A stretch of DNA of 64,000 bases from Telluria antibiotica (GCF_011682055.1 NZ_JAAQOM010000014.1:180876-244875), one strand, 5' to 3'. Positions 53,283 to 63,549 are shown, counted from the first letter of the stretch. Program-made: numbers and translations. The notes: generated by a model from the sequence alone, not told the origin.

Positions 53283-55814
53283 ATGAAAATACGATATTCA
53301 ATTCTTGCTTCGATGCTGGCGCTCATTTCCTCCTCCGCAAGCACAGCGTTTGCAGATTCGTCGACCGCGCAGCTCGCCGACTGGCCGCGCGTCACGAGCG
53401 CAATCGCTACCGATCCGGCGCTCGAAGCCCGGGTGGCAGCCATCGTGTCGGGCATGACGCTCGAACAGAAAATCGGCCAGATGACGCAGGCCGAAATCAA
53501 GACGGCATCGCCTGACGACGTACGTCGCTACTATCTCGGCTCCGTGCTGAATGGCGGCGGTAGCTGGCCGGGCGGGAACAAGCATGCGACCGCGGCACAG
53601 TGGCTGGCCTTGGCCGATCGCTACTACGAGGCTTCGGTGTCCACCGACATGAAAGACAAGGTGCCCGTCATCTGGGGCATCGACGCGATTCACGGTAACA
53701 GCAACGTCTTTGGCGCGACGCAGTTCCCGCACAATATCGGCCTCGGGGCGGCGCATGACAGCCGCCTCGTCGGCCGGATCGGCGAGGCGGTCGCCAAGGC
53801 GACGCGCGCGACCGGTATCGCCTGGGTATTTGCGCCCACCTTGGCCGTCGTGCGCGATGTTCGCTGGGGACGTACCTACGAGAGCTTTTCCGAGGACGGC
53901 AGGCTGGTGAACGAGTACGCCCGCGCCTACGTGAAGGGATTGCAGGGCACGTTTGCCACCGACGGTAACGTCATCGCGACCGCCAAACATTTCATTGGCG
54001 ACGGCGGCACGGATGGCGGCAAGGACCAAGGCGACAACAAGTCGACCAGGGCGCAGATGATCAACGTCCACGGCCAGGGCTATTACGGCGCGTTGGCCGC
54101 CGGCGCACAGACCGTCATGGCGTCCTACAACAGCTGGAACGATGTCGCAGCCAGCGTCGACTACGGCAAGATGCACGGCTCGAAGGTCATGCTGACCGAC
54201 GTCCTGAAGACCAAGATGGGATTCGACGGGTTCGTCGTCTCCGACTGGAACGGCATCGGCCAGGTGCCCGGCTGCAGCAATGCCAGCTGCGCCCAGGCGA
54301 TCAATGCCGGCATCGACATGGTCATGGTGCCGGACGACTGGAAAGCCTTCATCGCCAATACCGCCGACCAGGTCAGGAAAGGCGAGATCCCGATGTCGCG
54401 TATCGACGACGCGGTGACGCGCATCGTTCGGGTGAAGCTGCGTGCAGGGTTGTTCGGCAGGAAGCCGTCGGACAACCGTTACGCCGGCAAGCAGGCGGCC
54501 TTGCAAGCGCGGGCGTTGGCGCGCGAAGCCGTACGCAAATCGCTCGTCCTGCTGAAGAACGATGGCGCAGCATTGCCCCTTGCACGCGGCAGCCGGGTTC
54601 TGGTGGTGGGCAAGAGTGCCGACAGTCTGCCGAACCAGACCGGTGGCTGGACGCTCACGTGGCAGGGAACCGACAACAAGAACAGCGATTTTCCGAACGG
54701 CGACACGATCCTTGCCGGCATCGTCGAGGCGGTGGGCAGTTCCAACGTTACCTACAGCGCCGATGCGTCCGGTATCGACCCATCCCGATTCGACGTCGTG
54801 ATCGCCGTCATCGGCGAGACGCCTTATGCGGAAGGCGCCGGCGACATCGGCGCGACTGGCACGCTGCGCCACACGAGCCGGTACCCTGGCGATCTCGCGG
54901 TCCTGCAGGCGGTTGCAGGCAAGGGCAAACCCGTGGTCACGGTGTTCGTTGCCGGCCGTCCGTTGTACGTCAACGACCTGATGAACCTGTCCGACAGTTT
55001 TGTCATGGCATGGCTGCCGGGCACCGAAGGCAAGGGCGTGGCCGATGTCTTGTTCCGCGACGCGAAAGGCAGGATCGCACACGGCTTCAACGGCACGTTG
55101 TCGTTCACCTGGCCAGGATCGGCATGCCATGCAAGTATCGATACGGTGCGCAACGGCCATGACACCTTGTTCGCGCGCGGCTACGGGCTGAATTACCGCA
55201 GCACGAAGACCGTCGGCAAGCTCGAGGTCCGGTATCCGGCCGGCGGCTGCGGCACGAGCAATGCCTATCCGATCTTCACCCAGGCGGAACATGCGACCTG
55301 GCCGCTGTACGTCGTCAGCGGTGCGCAGCGCGTGGCGCTGGGTTCCGATTTGAACAAGGCCGTCGTGCTGCCGACCATCCGGGTCGATACGGTGCAGGTC
55401 AACACGCAGCAGGATGCAAAGCTGGTGACCTGGGCGGGCGCTGGGCGCATCGAAGCGAAGCCGTCCATCGCAATTGCGCTTCCTGATTTCGCCACAAGGG
55501 ATGGCGTGCTCCAGTTCGATACCTCGGTCAAGATGGCGCCGACCGCGAAGGTCACGATGGCACTTGGGTGCGGCGAGAACTGTGGAGGTGAAGTGAACTT
55601 GACTGACGTGTTCACGCGCCTCGCAACGCTGCCCAAGGCAACCGTCAAGATTCCGCTTGCCTGTTTCGTCGCGCAAGGCGCCGACCTGACGAAAGTGGAC
55701 GCGCTGTTCGGCATCGCGACGGACGGGCCGTTTGCGGCCGCATTCACCAATATCCAGATCGTCGGCGGCGCCGCCAAGGACAAGGACGCGCTGCGTTGCG
55801 AGGAGATTCGATGA
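53283..55814 (+). CDS. GH3 exo-beta-glucanase/beta-glucosidase with ExoP C-terminal domain
   Basis: An 843-residue secreted enzyme with a signal peptide (LASMLALISSSASTAFAD). The GH3 (beta/alpha)8 domain has the nucleophile Asp321 (FDGFVVSDWNGIG) and the substrate-binding Lys-His pair (ATAKHFIGDGGT). The second alpha/beta domain contains the usual SLVLLKNDGAALPL and GETPYAEGAGD stretches. About 180 further residues form a galactose-binding-like C-terminal domain of the ExoP type (AEHATWPLYVVSGAQRVAL...). It releases glucose from the non-reducing end of beta-glucans. Its stop overlaps the glucokinase start by 4 bases. Confidence 0.94.
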   Translation: MKIRYSILASMLALISSSASTAFADSSTAQLADWPRVTSAIATDPALEARVAAIVSGMTLEQKIGQMTQAEIKTASPDDVRRYYLGSVLNGGGSWPGGNKHATAAQWLALADRYYEASVSTDMKDKVPVIWGIDAIHGNSNVFGATQFPHNIGLGAAHDSRLVGRIGEAVAKATRATGIAWVFAPTLAVVRDVRWGRTYESFSEDGRLVNEYARAYVKGLQGTFATDGNVIATAKHFIGDGGTDGGKDQGDNKSTRAQMINVHGQGYYGALAAGAQTVMASYNSWNDVAASVDYGKMHGSKVMLTDVLKTKMGFDGFVVSDWNGIGQVPGCSNASCAQAINAGIDMVMVPDDWKAFIANTADQVRKGEIPMSRIDDAVTRIVRVKLRAGLFGRKPSDNRYAGKQAALQARALAREAVRKSLVLLKNDGAALPLARGSRVLVVGKSADSLPNQTGGWTLTWQGTDNKNSDFPNGDTILAGIVEAVGSSNVTYSADASGIDPSRFDVVIAVIGETPYAEGAGDIGATGTLRHTSRYPGDLAVLQAVAGKGKPVVTVFVAGRPLYVNDLMNLSDSFVMAWLPGTEGKGVADVLFRDAKGRIAHGFNGTLSFTWPGSACHASIDTVRNGHDTLFARGYGLNYRSTKTVGKLEVRYPAGGCGTSNAYPIFTQAEHATWPLYVVSGAQRVALGSDLNKAVVLPTIRVDTVQVNTQQDAKLVTWAGAGRIEAKPSIAIALPDFATRDGVLQFDTSVKMAPTAKVTMALGCGENCGGEVNLTDVFTRLATLPKATVKIPLACFVAQGADLTKVDALFGIATDGPFAAAFTNIQIVGGAAKDKDALRCEEIR

Positions 55815-56785
55815 ATGCCTACGACGATGGCCCACGTCTCCTGGCGGATGTGGGCGGGACCAACGCGCGCTTCGCTCTCGAGACGGGACCTCGGTCGATC
55901 GTGGCCGTCGAAGTGCTTCGTTGCGACGACTTCGAGAATTTGCATGCGGCGATAGGTGCCTACCTGGCGCAGGTTGCGGATGTGGTCGGCACGTACGGAC
56001 CCGTGCGCCACGCCGCGATCGCGATCGCCAATCCTGTCGACGGCGACGTGGTCAATATGGTGAACAGGCACTGGAGTTTCTCGGTCGAGGCCCTGCGTGC
56101 GGAAGCGGCATTGGAAACGCTGCTCGTCGAGAACGACTTCGCGGCGCTGGCGATGGCACTGCCGCATCTCGACGCCGGGCAGTGCCGGCAGGTGGGCAGT
56201 GGTGTCGGCCAGCGCGGACGTCCGCTCGGACTGATCGGTCCCGGCACGGGGCTCGGCGTGGCCGGGCTGATCCCGGTCGGTCCGGGCTGGGCCCCGTTGC
56301 CGAGTGAAGCAGGGCACGCGACCTTCGCGCCAGCGGATGACGTCGAGGTCAACCTTCTGCGCGCGTTGTGGAACGAGCGCGGGCATGTCTCGTGCGAGCG
56401 CCTGCTTTCCGGTTCGGGGCTCGAGGCGATTCATCGCGTCCTTTCCGGAAGCGACCTTCCCGCACACGAAATCACCCGCGCCGCGCTCGACGGCGACAGC
56501 GTCGTGTGTGTCGAGGCGGTGATGCGTTTTTGCGCCATCCTCGGCACCGTTGCCGGCAACGTGGCGCTCGCGTTCGGCGCAACCGGAGGCATGTACATCG
56601 GCGGGGGGATTGTCCCGCGCTTCGGTGAGTTGTTCGATCGATCGCCGTTCCGTGCACGGTTCGAGGACAAGGGGCGTATGAATTCCTTCTTGGCGCCGAT
56701 TCCCACCTATCTGATCACCGAGAAGTATCCAGCCTTTCCCGGTATCTCGGCCATGCTCGCCGGGCGTTTGGCCAGCCAGCAATAA
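55811..56785 (+). CDS. glk: Glucokinase
   Basis: A 324-residue ATP-dependent glucokinase of the bacterial Glk type, phosphorylating intracellular glucose. The phosphate-binding motif is LLADVGGTNARFAL. LIGPGTGLGVAGLIPVG, PLPSEAGHATFAPAD and the C-terminal GMYIGGGIVPRF match the family. The ATG at 55811 has a GAGGAG ribosome site and overlaps the GH3 stop (ATGA). Its place in the operon shows that the end product is glucose. Confidence 0.93.
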   Translation: MNAYDDGPRLLADVGGTNARFALETGPRSIVAVEVLRCDDFENLHAAIGAYLAQVADVVGTYGPVRHAAIAIANPVDGDVVNMVNRHWSFSVEALRAEAALETLLVENDFAALAMALPHLDAGQCRQVGSGVGQRGRPLGLIGPGTGLGVAGLIPVGPGWAPLPSEAGHATFAPADDVEVNLLRALWNERGHVSCERLLSGSGLEAIHRVLSGSDLPAHEITRAALDGDSVVCVEAVMRFCAILGTVAGNVALAFGATGGMYIGGGIVPRFGELFDRSPFRARFEDKGRMNSFLAPIPTYLITEKYPAFPGISAMLAGRLASQQ

Positions 56786-56800
56786 TTACAGGAGCTCGAT

Positions 56801-58105
56801 ATGGGTTTTGCGTCAAATACATCCACCACCACAACGGTCCCGAATGATGTTGCCGGGACGTCGCATAAGCGCACGGGACCGCTGGTCATCGTCACCATCC
56901 TGTTTTTCATGTGGGGTCTCCTGACGTCGCTGAACGACGTCCTGATCCCGCATCTGCGAGCCGTCTATACGCTCAGCTACGTGCAGGCGATGCTCGTGCA
57001 ATTTTGCTTTTTCGGCGCGTACTTCATCGTGTCGCTGCCGGCCGGCATGCTGATCCGGAAAATCGGCTATCAAAGCGGCGCCGTCGCGGGTCTCGTGATC
57101 GCGGCCGCGGGATGCGCCTTGTTCTATCCAGCCGCCTCACGCGGTTACGCTCTATTTCTGTTTGCATTCTTCGTGCTTGCCGCCGGCATCACGACGCTGC
57201 AGGTTGCCGCGAATCCGTACGTGACGGCGTTGGGCGATCCACGCACGGCCTCGAGCAGATTGACGCTGACCCAGGCATTCAATTCGCTGGGAACGACCGT
57301 CGCGCCGACGCTCGGCGGCATGCTGATCCTGTCCGGCGCGGGCGCTCTGGCTGCCGACCGGATCCATCTGCTGCCTGCGGCGCAGCAGGCGCTGTATCGG
57401 GCCAAGGAGGCCGCCACGGTCCAGGGCCCATACCTGGCGCTCGCCGGCATGCTGCTCCTGTTGGCGATCCTTTTCGCGGCTGCGCGTCTGCCCAGGATCG
57501 TCCATCACGATGACGCGGCACCGGCCGGCTTGCGCGCGCTCCTGTCCCATCGCAATCTCGTGCTTGGCGCGATCGGGATCTTTCTCTATGTGGGAGGCGA
57601 AGTCAGCATCGGCAGCTTCCTGATTAATTTCCTCGGCGACGACACGGTGGCGGGCCTGACGCCCGCGGCGGCGGCGCACTATGTCAGCTGCTACTGGGGT
57701 GGCGCCATGATTGGACGTTTCATCGGATTCGCCGTCATGCGCCGCGTCAGCCCCGGGAGGGCGCTGGCGTTCAACGCCGGGTGCGCGATCGCGTTCATCC
57801 TGACGGCAATCTTCAGCCACGGACATATCGCGATGTGGGCGATCCTCGCCGTCGGCTTGTTCAACTCGATCATGTTCCCGACCATCTTCAGCATGGCACT
57901 GCATCGGCTTGGAAACCTGACCGGTCATGCCTCCGGCGTACTGTGCATGGCGATTGTCGGCGGCGCGCTCGTCCCGTTCGTACAAGGCGTCGCGGCCGAT
58001 AGCGTCGGCTTGCACTGGTCGTTCCTGGTTCCGGCCGCCTGCTACACGTTCATTTTCTATTTCGGCCTCGCACATGCCGGCATGTACCAGGCGGGACGGG
58101 ACTGA
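56801..58105 (+). CDS. Sugar MFS transporter (FucP/GluP type)
   Basis: A 434-residue inner-membrane transporter with about 12 membrane segments. MFS motifs are seen in MWGLLTSLNDVLIPHLRAVYTLSYVQAMLVQFCFFGAYF, a stretch typical of the fucose/glucose/galactose:H+ symporter branch, and in ANPYVTALGDPRTASSRLTLTQAFNSLGT. It lies 15 bases after glucokinase with a CAGGAG ribosome site. It probably imports glucose released by the GH3 enzymes. Confidence 0.92.
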   Translation: MGFASNTSTTTTVPNDVAGTSHKRTGPLVIVTILFFMWGLLTSLNDVLIPHLRAVYTLSYVQAMLVQFCFFGAYFIVSLPAGMLIRKIGYQSGAVAGLVIAAAGCALFYPAASRGYALFLFAFFVLAAGITTLQVAANPYVTALGDPRTASSRLTLTQAFNSLGTTVAPTLGGMLILSGAGALAADRIHLLPAAQQALYRAKEAATVQGPYLALAGMLLLLAILFAAARLPRIVHHDDAAPAGLRALLSHRNLVLGAIGIFLYVGGEVSIGSFLINFLGDDTVAGLTPAAAAHYVSCYWGGAMIGRFIGFAVMRRVSPGRALAFNAGCAIAFILTAIFSHGHIAMWAILAVGLFNSIMFPTIFSMALHRLGNLTGHASGVLCMAIVGGALVPFVQGVAADSVGLHWSFLVPAACYTFIFYFGLAHAGMYQAGRD

Positions 58106-58156
58106 AGGTCGCGGGATCAGCCTTGGAATACGATACAAAATCAACACGGGGTATTC

Positions 58157-60409
58157 ATGATTAAAACTATGCGGGCAGGAACTATCGTGCTTTCGCTATT
58201 GCTTGCAGTTGGCGTGAACGTGGCGCATGGTACCGAATCGGCGGCCGTCGACCGGCGCGTGGATCGACTGCTCAAACAAATGACGCTCGAGGAGAAGGTC
58301 GGCCAACTGACCCAATACTCGGCCGAGTCGAAAGCGACGGGGCCCGTCGCCATCGAGTCCAATGTGCGCGACGGGATACGCAGCGGCCGCGTCGGTTCGG
58401 TGTTCAGCGTCGTCGGCACGAACAGCACGCGCCAGTATCAGGAACTCGCTTTGCAATCGCGCCTGAAGATACCGCTGCTGTTCGGTATGGACGTGATCCA
58501 CGGGTACAAGACCACCTTCCCGATCCCGCTCGCCGAAGTGGCCAGTTGGGATCTCGAGGCGATCCAGCGCAGCGCCCGCGTCGCCGCCACCGAAGCGGCG
58601 GCGGGCGGCATCCATTGGACGTTCGCGCCGATGGTCGACATCGCGCGGGATCCGCGCTGGGGGCGCGTCATGGAAGGTGCAGGCGAAGACACCTATCTTG
58701 CGTCGCGGGTCGCCGCCGCGCGGGTAAAAGGATTCCAGGGCAGGCAGCTGGGCGACGCCGACGCCGTCATGGCGTGTGTCAAGCATTTTGCGGGTTATGG
58801 TGCAGCGGTCGGCGGGCGTGACTACAACAGCGTCGACATGAGCGAGCGCATGTTGTGGGAAACCTATCTGCCGCCGTTCAAGGCGGCGCTCGATGCCGGA
58901 GCGTCGACGTTCATGACGTCGTTCAACGACCTGAATGGCGTTCCCGCTACAGGCAACAGCCATCTGCTGCGCGATATCCTGAAGGGCAAGTGGGGGTTCA
59001 CCGGCTTTGTCGTGTCGGACTGGAGGTCCGTCGATGAAATGGTCGACCACGGCTACGCGGCCGACAACAAGGACGCGGCGCGGATCGCGCTGAATGCGGG
59101 TGTCGACATGGATATGCAGAGCGGCGTCTACCAGGGCAACCTGGTGCAACTGGTGCGCGAGAAAAAGGTCAAGCTGGCCGACGTCGACGACGCAGTGCGC
59201 CGTATCCTGCGCAAGAAGTTCGAACTCGGCCTGTTCGAGGACCCCTATAAATTCAGTGACGCCGAGCGCGAACGTCAGGCGCTGAATAATCCGGAACACC
59301 GGAAAGCGGCCCGTGACATCGCGGCAAAAAGCATCGTGCTTCTGAAAAACGACGGCGCTGTGCTGCCTTTGTCCAAGTCGGTCAGAAAGCTGGCCCTCAT
59401 TGGTCCAATGATCAAGCAGGGCGTGGAAAACCATGGCTTCTGGTCGGTCACGGTTCCTGGTGTCGACTATGCACATCAGGCGGTGTCGACATGGGACGGC
59501 ATTGCCGCAAAGCTGGGTAAGGACACGACGCTTCTTTACGCCAAAGGCAGCGACATCGATGGCGAAGACCGTTCAGGGTTTGCTGAGGCCGTCCGGGTCG
59601 CGAGCGAGGCCGACGCGGTGGTGATCGAGGTCGGCGAACGCTGGGATGCGAGTGGAGAATCCCGGAGCCGGGCCAATCCGACCCTGCCGGGGGGGCAGGA
59701 GGATCTGATCAAGGCCATCGTCGCGACCGGCAAACCGGTGGTGGTCATGATCAACGCCGGCCGTCCGCTCGTGTTCGATTGGGTGGCCGACCACGCCCCT
59801 GCCATCCTCTACACCTGGTGGCTGGGCAGCGAAGCAGGCAACGCGGTGGCCGATGTGTTGTTCGGTGACGTGAACCCGAGCGCCAAGCTGCCGATGACCT
59901 TCCCGCGTAGCGTCGGGCAGATCCCGATCTACTACAACCATTTCAATACCGGCCGGCCGGCGCCCACGCCCACGACGACGGAATGGGTGTCAGGCTACAT
60001 CGACCTGGTCAATTTACCGCGTTTCCCCTTCGGCTTCGGCTTGAGCTATACGACGTTCCGTTATGACGATTTGAGACTGGACCGTGAGACGCTGCGCGGC
60101 AACGATAAACTGCAGGTCAGAATGACGCTTACCAATACGGGCAAGGCTGCCGGCGAGGAGGTCGTTCAGCTATACCTTCGCGATCGCGTCGCCTCCGTGG
60201 TCCGGCCGGTGAAGGAGCTCAAGGGATTTCAAAAGGTAGCGCTGGCGCCGGGCGAAACGAGAACAGTGGAATTCACGATCGACAAGGAAAGCCTCTCCTT
60301 CTTCAATTCGGCGTTGCGCTGGGACGCCGAGCCCGGCGAATTCGACCTGATGGTCGGTGCATCGTCGGACGATATCCGGCTGCGATCCAGTTTCCAGTAT
60401 GTTCGCTAG
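58157..60409 (+). CDS. bglX: GH3 beta-glucosidase (BglX type)
   Basis: A 750-residue periplasmic beta-glucosidase with signal peptide (VLSLLLAVGVNVAHG). The catalytic Asp288 lies in FTGFVVSDWRSVDEM, and the Lys-His pair in ACVKHFAGYGA. The second domain carries SIVLLKNDGAVLPLSK. A fibronectin III-like domain ends the protein (LRGNDKLQVRMTLTNTGKAAGEEVVQLYL). This three-part plan matches E. coli BglX. It should hydrolyse short beta-glucosides left by the GH5 and first GH3 enzymes. Confidence 0.94.
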   Translation: MIKTMRAGTIVLSLLLAVGVNVAHGTESAAVDRRVDRLLKQMTLEEKVGQLTQYSAESKATGPVAIESNVRDGIRSGRVGSVFSVVGTNSTRQYQELALQSRLKIPLLFGMDVIHGYKTTFPIPLAEVASWDLEAIQRSARVAATEAAAGGIHWTFAPMVDIARDPRWGRVMEGAGEDTYLASRVAAARVKGFQGRQLGDADAVMACVKHFAGYGAAVGGRDYNSVDMSERMLWETYLPPFKAALDAGASTFMTSFNDLNGVPATGNSHLLRDILKGKWGFTGFVVSDWRSVDEMVDHGYAADNKDAARIALNAGVDMDMQSGVYQGNLVQLVREKKVKLADVDDAVRRILRKKFELGLFEDPYKFSDAERERQALNNPEHRKAARDIAAKSIVLLKNDGAVLPLSKSVRKLALIGPMIKQGVENHGFWSVTVPGVDYAHQAVSTWDGIAAKLGKDTTLLYAKGSDIDGEDRSGFAEAVRVASEADAVVIEVGERWDASGESRSRANPTLPGGQEDLIKAIVATGKPVVVMINAGRPLVFDWVADHAPAILYTWWLGSEAGNAVADVLFGDVNPSAKLPMTFPRSVGQIPIYYNHFNTGRPAPTPTTTEWVSGYIDLVNLPRFPFGFGLSYTTFRYDDLRLDRETLRGNDKLQVRMTLTNTGKAAGEEVVQLYLRDRVASVVRPVKELKGFQKVALAPGETRTVEFTIDKESLSFFNSALRWDAEPGEFDLMVGASSDDIRLRSSFQYVR

Positions 60410-60499
60410 TTGGATACCTGAGTGGCTGTTGTTTCCGTAAGGCGATTAGAATTACTCAAGCAGTCCTGCTTGACGTAAAATTTCGCGGGTATTCCTGCG

Positions 60500-60530
60500 C
60501 CGCGCTGCCCGGACGTTTGCGGCAGCGCGG
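60500..60530 (+). promoter_or_regulatory. Stem-loop between bglX and the sugar-binding protein gene
   Basis: Stem CCGCGCTGCC / GGCAGCGCGG (10 bp, 11-base loop) with no T tract, about 20 bases before the binding-protein start. It may set mRNA stability or partly attenuate the distal ABC genes. The rest of 60410-60551 has no gene. Confidence 0.5.
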
Positions 60531-60551
60531 CGGTTGGCCCAATCCAGCGAA

Positions 60552-61844
60552 ATGAGGTCTGCCATCTCCTTGCCGAAGCGCTTGCTCGTGTTCTCGCTTG
60601 TGCTTGCGGCCTTCTTGGTGGCGAGCCGGGGGCGCGCCGTATCCGATGTGACGGTGATTCGGTTTTGGACCATGGGCCGCGAGGGCGAGGTCATAAAAGA
60701 CTTCGTCGACGAATTCGAACGTACCCATAAGGGCATACGGATCGACGTCCAGCAACTGCCGTGGGCATCGGCACACGAAAAGCTGCTGACGGCCTTCGCC
60801 GGCGATTCCAGCCCCGATATTTGTCAGCTGGGCAATACCTGGATACCGGAATTCGTCGCCCTCGGCGCATTAGAATCGCTCGACGATCGGGTTGCCGCAT
60901 CGAGCGCCATTTCAAAGGCGGATTATTTCCCCGGCATATGGGAATCGAATCGCGTAGACGAGCGTTTGTATGGTATCCCGTGGTACGTCGATACGCGGCT
61001 GATGTTCTACCGTAAGGACATCCTGGCTTCGGCGGGGTATGCCGCGCCGCCAAAGGACTGGGATGAGTGGAAGCGAGCCATGGCCGCCATCAAAACCAAG
61101 GCCGGCCAGGATAAATTTGCCGTGCTGTTGCCTACGGACGAATTCGAGCCATTGCTTGCACTCGCGCTTCAACAGGACGAACCGCTGTTGCGTGCAAATG
61201 GACGTTGGGGTAACTTCCGCAGCGCGGGTTTTCGGCGCGCACTGCAGTTTTACAACGAGGCCTTCCAGCGCCATTGGGCGCCGCGACTGGCTACGGGCCA
61301 GGTTTCCAACTTGTGGAATGAATTCGGCCGCGGCTATTTTTCCTTCTATATTTCGGGCCCGTGGAACATCGGCGAGTTCAAGCGCCGCCTGCCTCCCGAT
61401 TTGCAAGACCGCTGGATGACGGCCGCACTACCCGGACCGAACGGCCCCGGAACATCGATCGCCGGCGGCGCCAGTTTCGCAATCTTCCGCAGCTCCAGGC
61501 ACAAGGATATTGCGTGGCAACTCGTGGAATTCCTCTCGCGTGTCGATATACAGCGGCGCCTGTTCCATGCCATCGGCGACCTGCCGCCGCGCCGCAGTGC
61601 CTGGGATGATCCTACGCTCGCTGACGACATCTACGCGCGGGCGTTTCGCGACCAGATGGAGCGTGTGAAATCGCCGCCAAAGGTGGCGGAATGGGCGCGT
61701 ATTGCCACCGAAATGCGCCTTGTGGCCGAGGTCATGGTGCATGGGGGCCTGACCGTGGACGAAGCGGCACGAGAACTCGACGCGCGTGTCGACCGAATCC
61801 TGGAAAAGCGGCGCTGGATGCTCGATCACGGGCACGTGCCATGA
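60552..61844 (+). CDS. ABC transporter sugar-binding protein (family 1)
   Basis: A protein of about 430 residues with a signal peptide (LLVFSLVLAAFLVASRGRA) and the extracellular solute-binding family 1 fold: VTVIRFWTMGREGEVIKDFVDEFERTHKGIRIDVQQLPW at the start, GNTWIPEFVALGAL, and the hinge stretch GIPWYVDTRLMFYRKDIL. The best start is ATG 60552; an in-frame TTG at 60534 also exists, with a poor ribosome site for either. Its stop overlaps the first permease start (ATGA). It should bind glucose or a gluco-oligosaccharide in the periplasm. Confidence 0.92.
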   Translation: MRSAISLPKRLLVFSLVLAAFLVASRGRAVSDVTVIRFWTMGREGEVIKDFVDEFERTHKGIRIDVQQLPWASAHEKLLTAFAGDSSPDICQLGNTWIPEFVALGALESLDDRVAASSAISKADYFPGIWESNRVDERLYGIPWYVDTRLMFYRKDILASAGYAAPPKDWDEWKRAMAAIKTKAGQDKFAVLLPTDEFEPLLALALQQDEPLLRANGRWGNFRSAGFRRALQFYNEAFQRHWAPRLATGQVSNLWNEFGRGYFSFYISGPWNIGEFKRRLPPDLQDRWMTAALPGPNGPGTSIAGGASFAIFRSSRHKDIAWQLVEFLSRVDIQRRLFHAIGDLPPRRSAWDDPTLADDIYARAFRDQMERVKSPPKVAEWARIATEMRLVAEVMVHGGLTVDEAARELDARVDRILEKRRWMLDHGHVP

Positions 61845-62719
61845 GAATGGAACGTGCGGCATGGTGCTTCGTTGCGCCAGCCTTGATTGTCATTGCAGTG
61901 TTCTTCTTGCTGCCGGCACTGGCTGCGTTTGTCATCAGTTTGACGGATTTCGATCTCTATGCGCTCGCCAGCCTCAAGAACCTGCGCTTTATCGGACTGC
62001 GCAACTACATCGACCTGCTGCATACGCCGCTGTTCTGGAAAGCGCTCGGCAACACTCTGTATTTCGTGGTCGTCGGCGTGCCTGTGTCGATCGCGACATC
62101 CCTCGCCGCCGCGGTACTGCTGCATTCGAAGGTCGCACGCTTCAAGTCCTTCTTTCGCACGGCGCTCTTCGCGCCTGTCGTTACATCGCTTGTTGCGGTC
62201 GTGGTGATCTGGCGTTACCTATTCCATGCGCGCTACGGGTACATTAACTATGTTCTTGGCGGACTCGGCATGCCGAAGGTCGACTGGCTCGGCGATCCGC
62301 ACTGGTCGATGTTTGCGATTATCGTATTCAGCGTCTGGAAGAATTTCGGCTACAACATGATCATTTTCATCGCCGGCCTGCAAAGCATTTCCGAGGATCT
62401 GTACGCCGCCGCGAAACTCGACGGCGCCGGCCATTGGGCGCGGTTCCGTTACATCACGCTGCCGATGCTCGGCCCGACCATTGTGATGGTGAGTATTCTG
62501 ACCATGGTCGGCTACTTTCAAGTGTTTGCCGAGCCTTACGTCATGACGGAAGGTGGACCGATGCAAAGCACGGTGAGCGTGCTGTATTTCATGTATGAAC
62601 AGGGCTTCAAGTGGTGGAATATCGGATCCGCGTCGGCCATCGCATTCATGCTGTTCCTGCTGATGTTTTCGATCACGCTGCTGCAGCTCAAATTCACGCG
62701 GCTTGGCGACGAACAATGA
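61841..62719 (+). CDS. Sugar ABC transporter permease 1 (MalF-like)
   Basis: A 292-residue inner-membrane permease with six membrane segments and the EAA loop (EDLYAAAKLDGAGHWARFRYITLPMLGP). It pairs with the next gene to form the channel. Starts by 4-base overlap with the binding-protein stop; ends by 4-base overlap with permease 2. Confidence 0.93.
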   Translation: MRMERAAWCFVAPALIVIAVFFLLPALAAFVISLTDFDLYALASLKNLRFIGLRNYIDLLHTPLFWKALGNTLYFVVVGVPVSIATSLAAAVLLHSKVARFKSFFRTALFAPVVTSLVAVVVIWRYLFHARYGYINYVLGGLGMPKVDWLGDPHWSMFAIIVFSVWKNFGYNMIIFIAGLQSISEDLYAAAKLDGAGHWARFRYITLPMLGPTIVMVSILTMVGYFQVFAEPYVMTEGGPMQSTVSVLYFMYEQGFKWWNIGSASAIAFMLFLLMFSITLLQLKFTRLGDEQ

Positions 62720-63549
62720 AACCAGTCTTTGCTAGAAGTGTCAAAGGCGGGCTGATAAACGCGCTACTGCTCTGTGGCGCGGCATTGATCCTCTTTCCGC
62801 TGGTCTGGATGCTGTCGGTATCCTTCATGGCGCCCGGCGAGGCCAGCAGCTTCCCGCCGCCGTTCTTGCCTGCACATCCGACATTCGCGAATTATCGCGA
62901 GCTGTTTGATCACCACGACATCGGACTTTACCTGCTCAATAGCATGCTGCTGGCGACTGCGGCGACGCTGATTTCGCTCACTTTCAACGTCGCAGCGGGA
63001 TATGCATTCGCCAAGTTGCGATTCTCCGGGCGCGATCGCATTTTCAAGCTGATACTCGGCGTACTCGTGATTCCCGGGCAGGTCACCATGTTGCCGCTTT
63101 TTCTCATGTTGAAGAGTGTCGGTCTGGTCAACACGTACGTCGGCGTCTTGGTTCCTTCAATGGTCAGCATCTTCGGCATTTTTCTCGTGCGCCAGTACGC
63201 GCTTGGAGTTCCCGACGTGCTGTTGGATGCCGCGCGCATCGATGGTGCCGGCGAATTCCGAATTTTTCGCTCGATCGTCCTTCCTCTTCTGGCGCCCATA
63301 CTCGTCACGCTCGCGATCTTCAGCTTTCTCGCCAGCTGGAACGACTTCATGTGGCCATTGATCGTGTTGGCCGGGAACGAACATTACACGCTTCCGGTGG
63401 CATTGGCGTCGTTTGCGCGTGAGCACGGCCATGATAACGAAATGATGATGGCTGGTTCAGTTCTGACCGTCGTTCCGGTGTTGTTAATATTCATCGGACT
63501 TCAACGCTACTACATGCGGGGGATGCTGATCGGCAGCGTGAAGGGATGA
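62716..63549 (+). CDS. Sugar ABC transporter permease 2 (MalG-like)
   Basis: A 277-residue inner-membrane permease with six membrane segments and the EAA loop (PDVLLDAARIDGAGEFRIFRSIVLPLLAPIL). It is the last intact gene of the glucan run. No ATP-binding subunit follows; IS debris begins within about 100 bases. The importer must use an ATPase encoded elsewhere, such as a shared MsmK-like subunit, or one lost or displaced by the insertions. Confidence 0.93.
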   Translation: MKPVFARSVKGGLINALLLCGAALILFPLVWMLSVSFMAPGEASSFPPPFLPAHPTFANYRELFDHHDIGLYLLNSMLLATAATLISLTFNVAAGYAFAKLRFSGRDRIFKLILGVLVIPGQVTMLPLFLMLKSVGLVNTYVGVLVPSMVSIFGIFLVRQYALGVPDVLLDAARIDGAGEFRIFRSIVLPLLAPILVTLAIFSFLASWNDFMWPLIVLAGNEHYTLPVALASFAREHGHDNEMMMAGSVLTVVPVLLIFIGLQRYYMRGMLIGSVKG

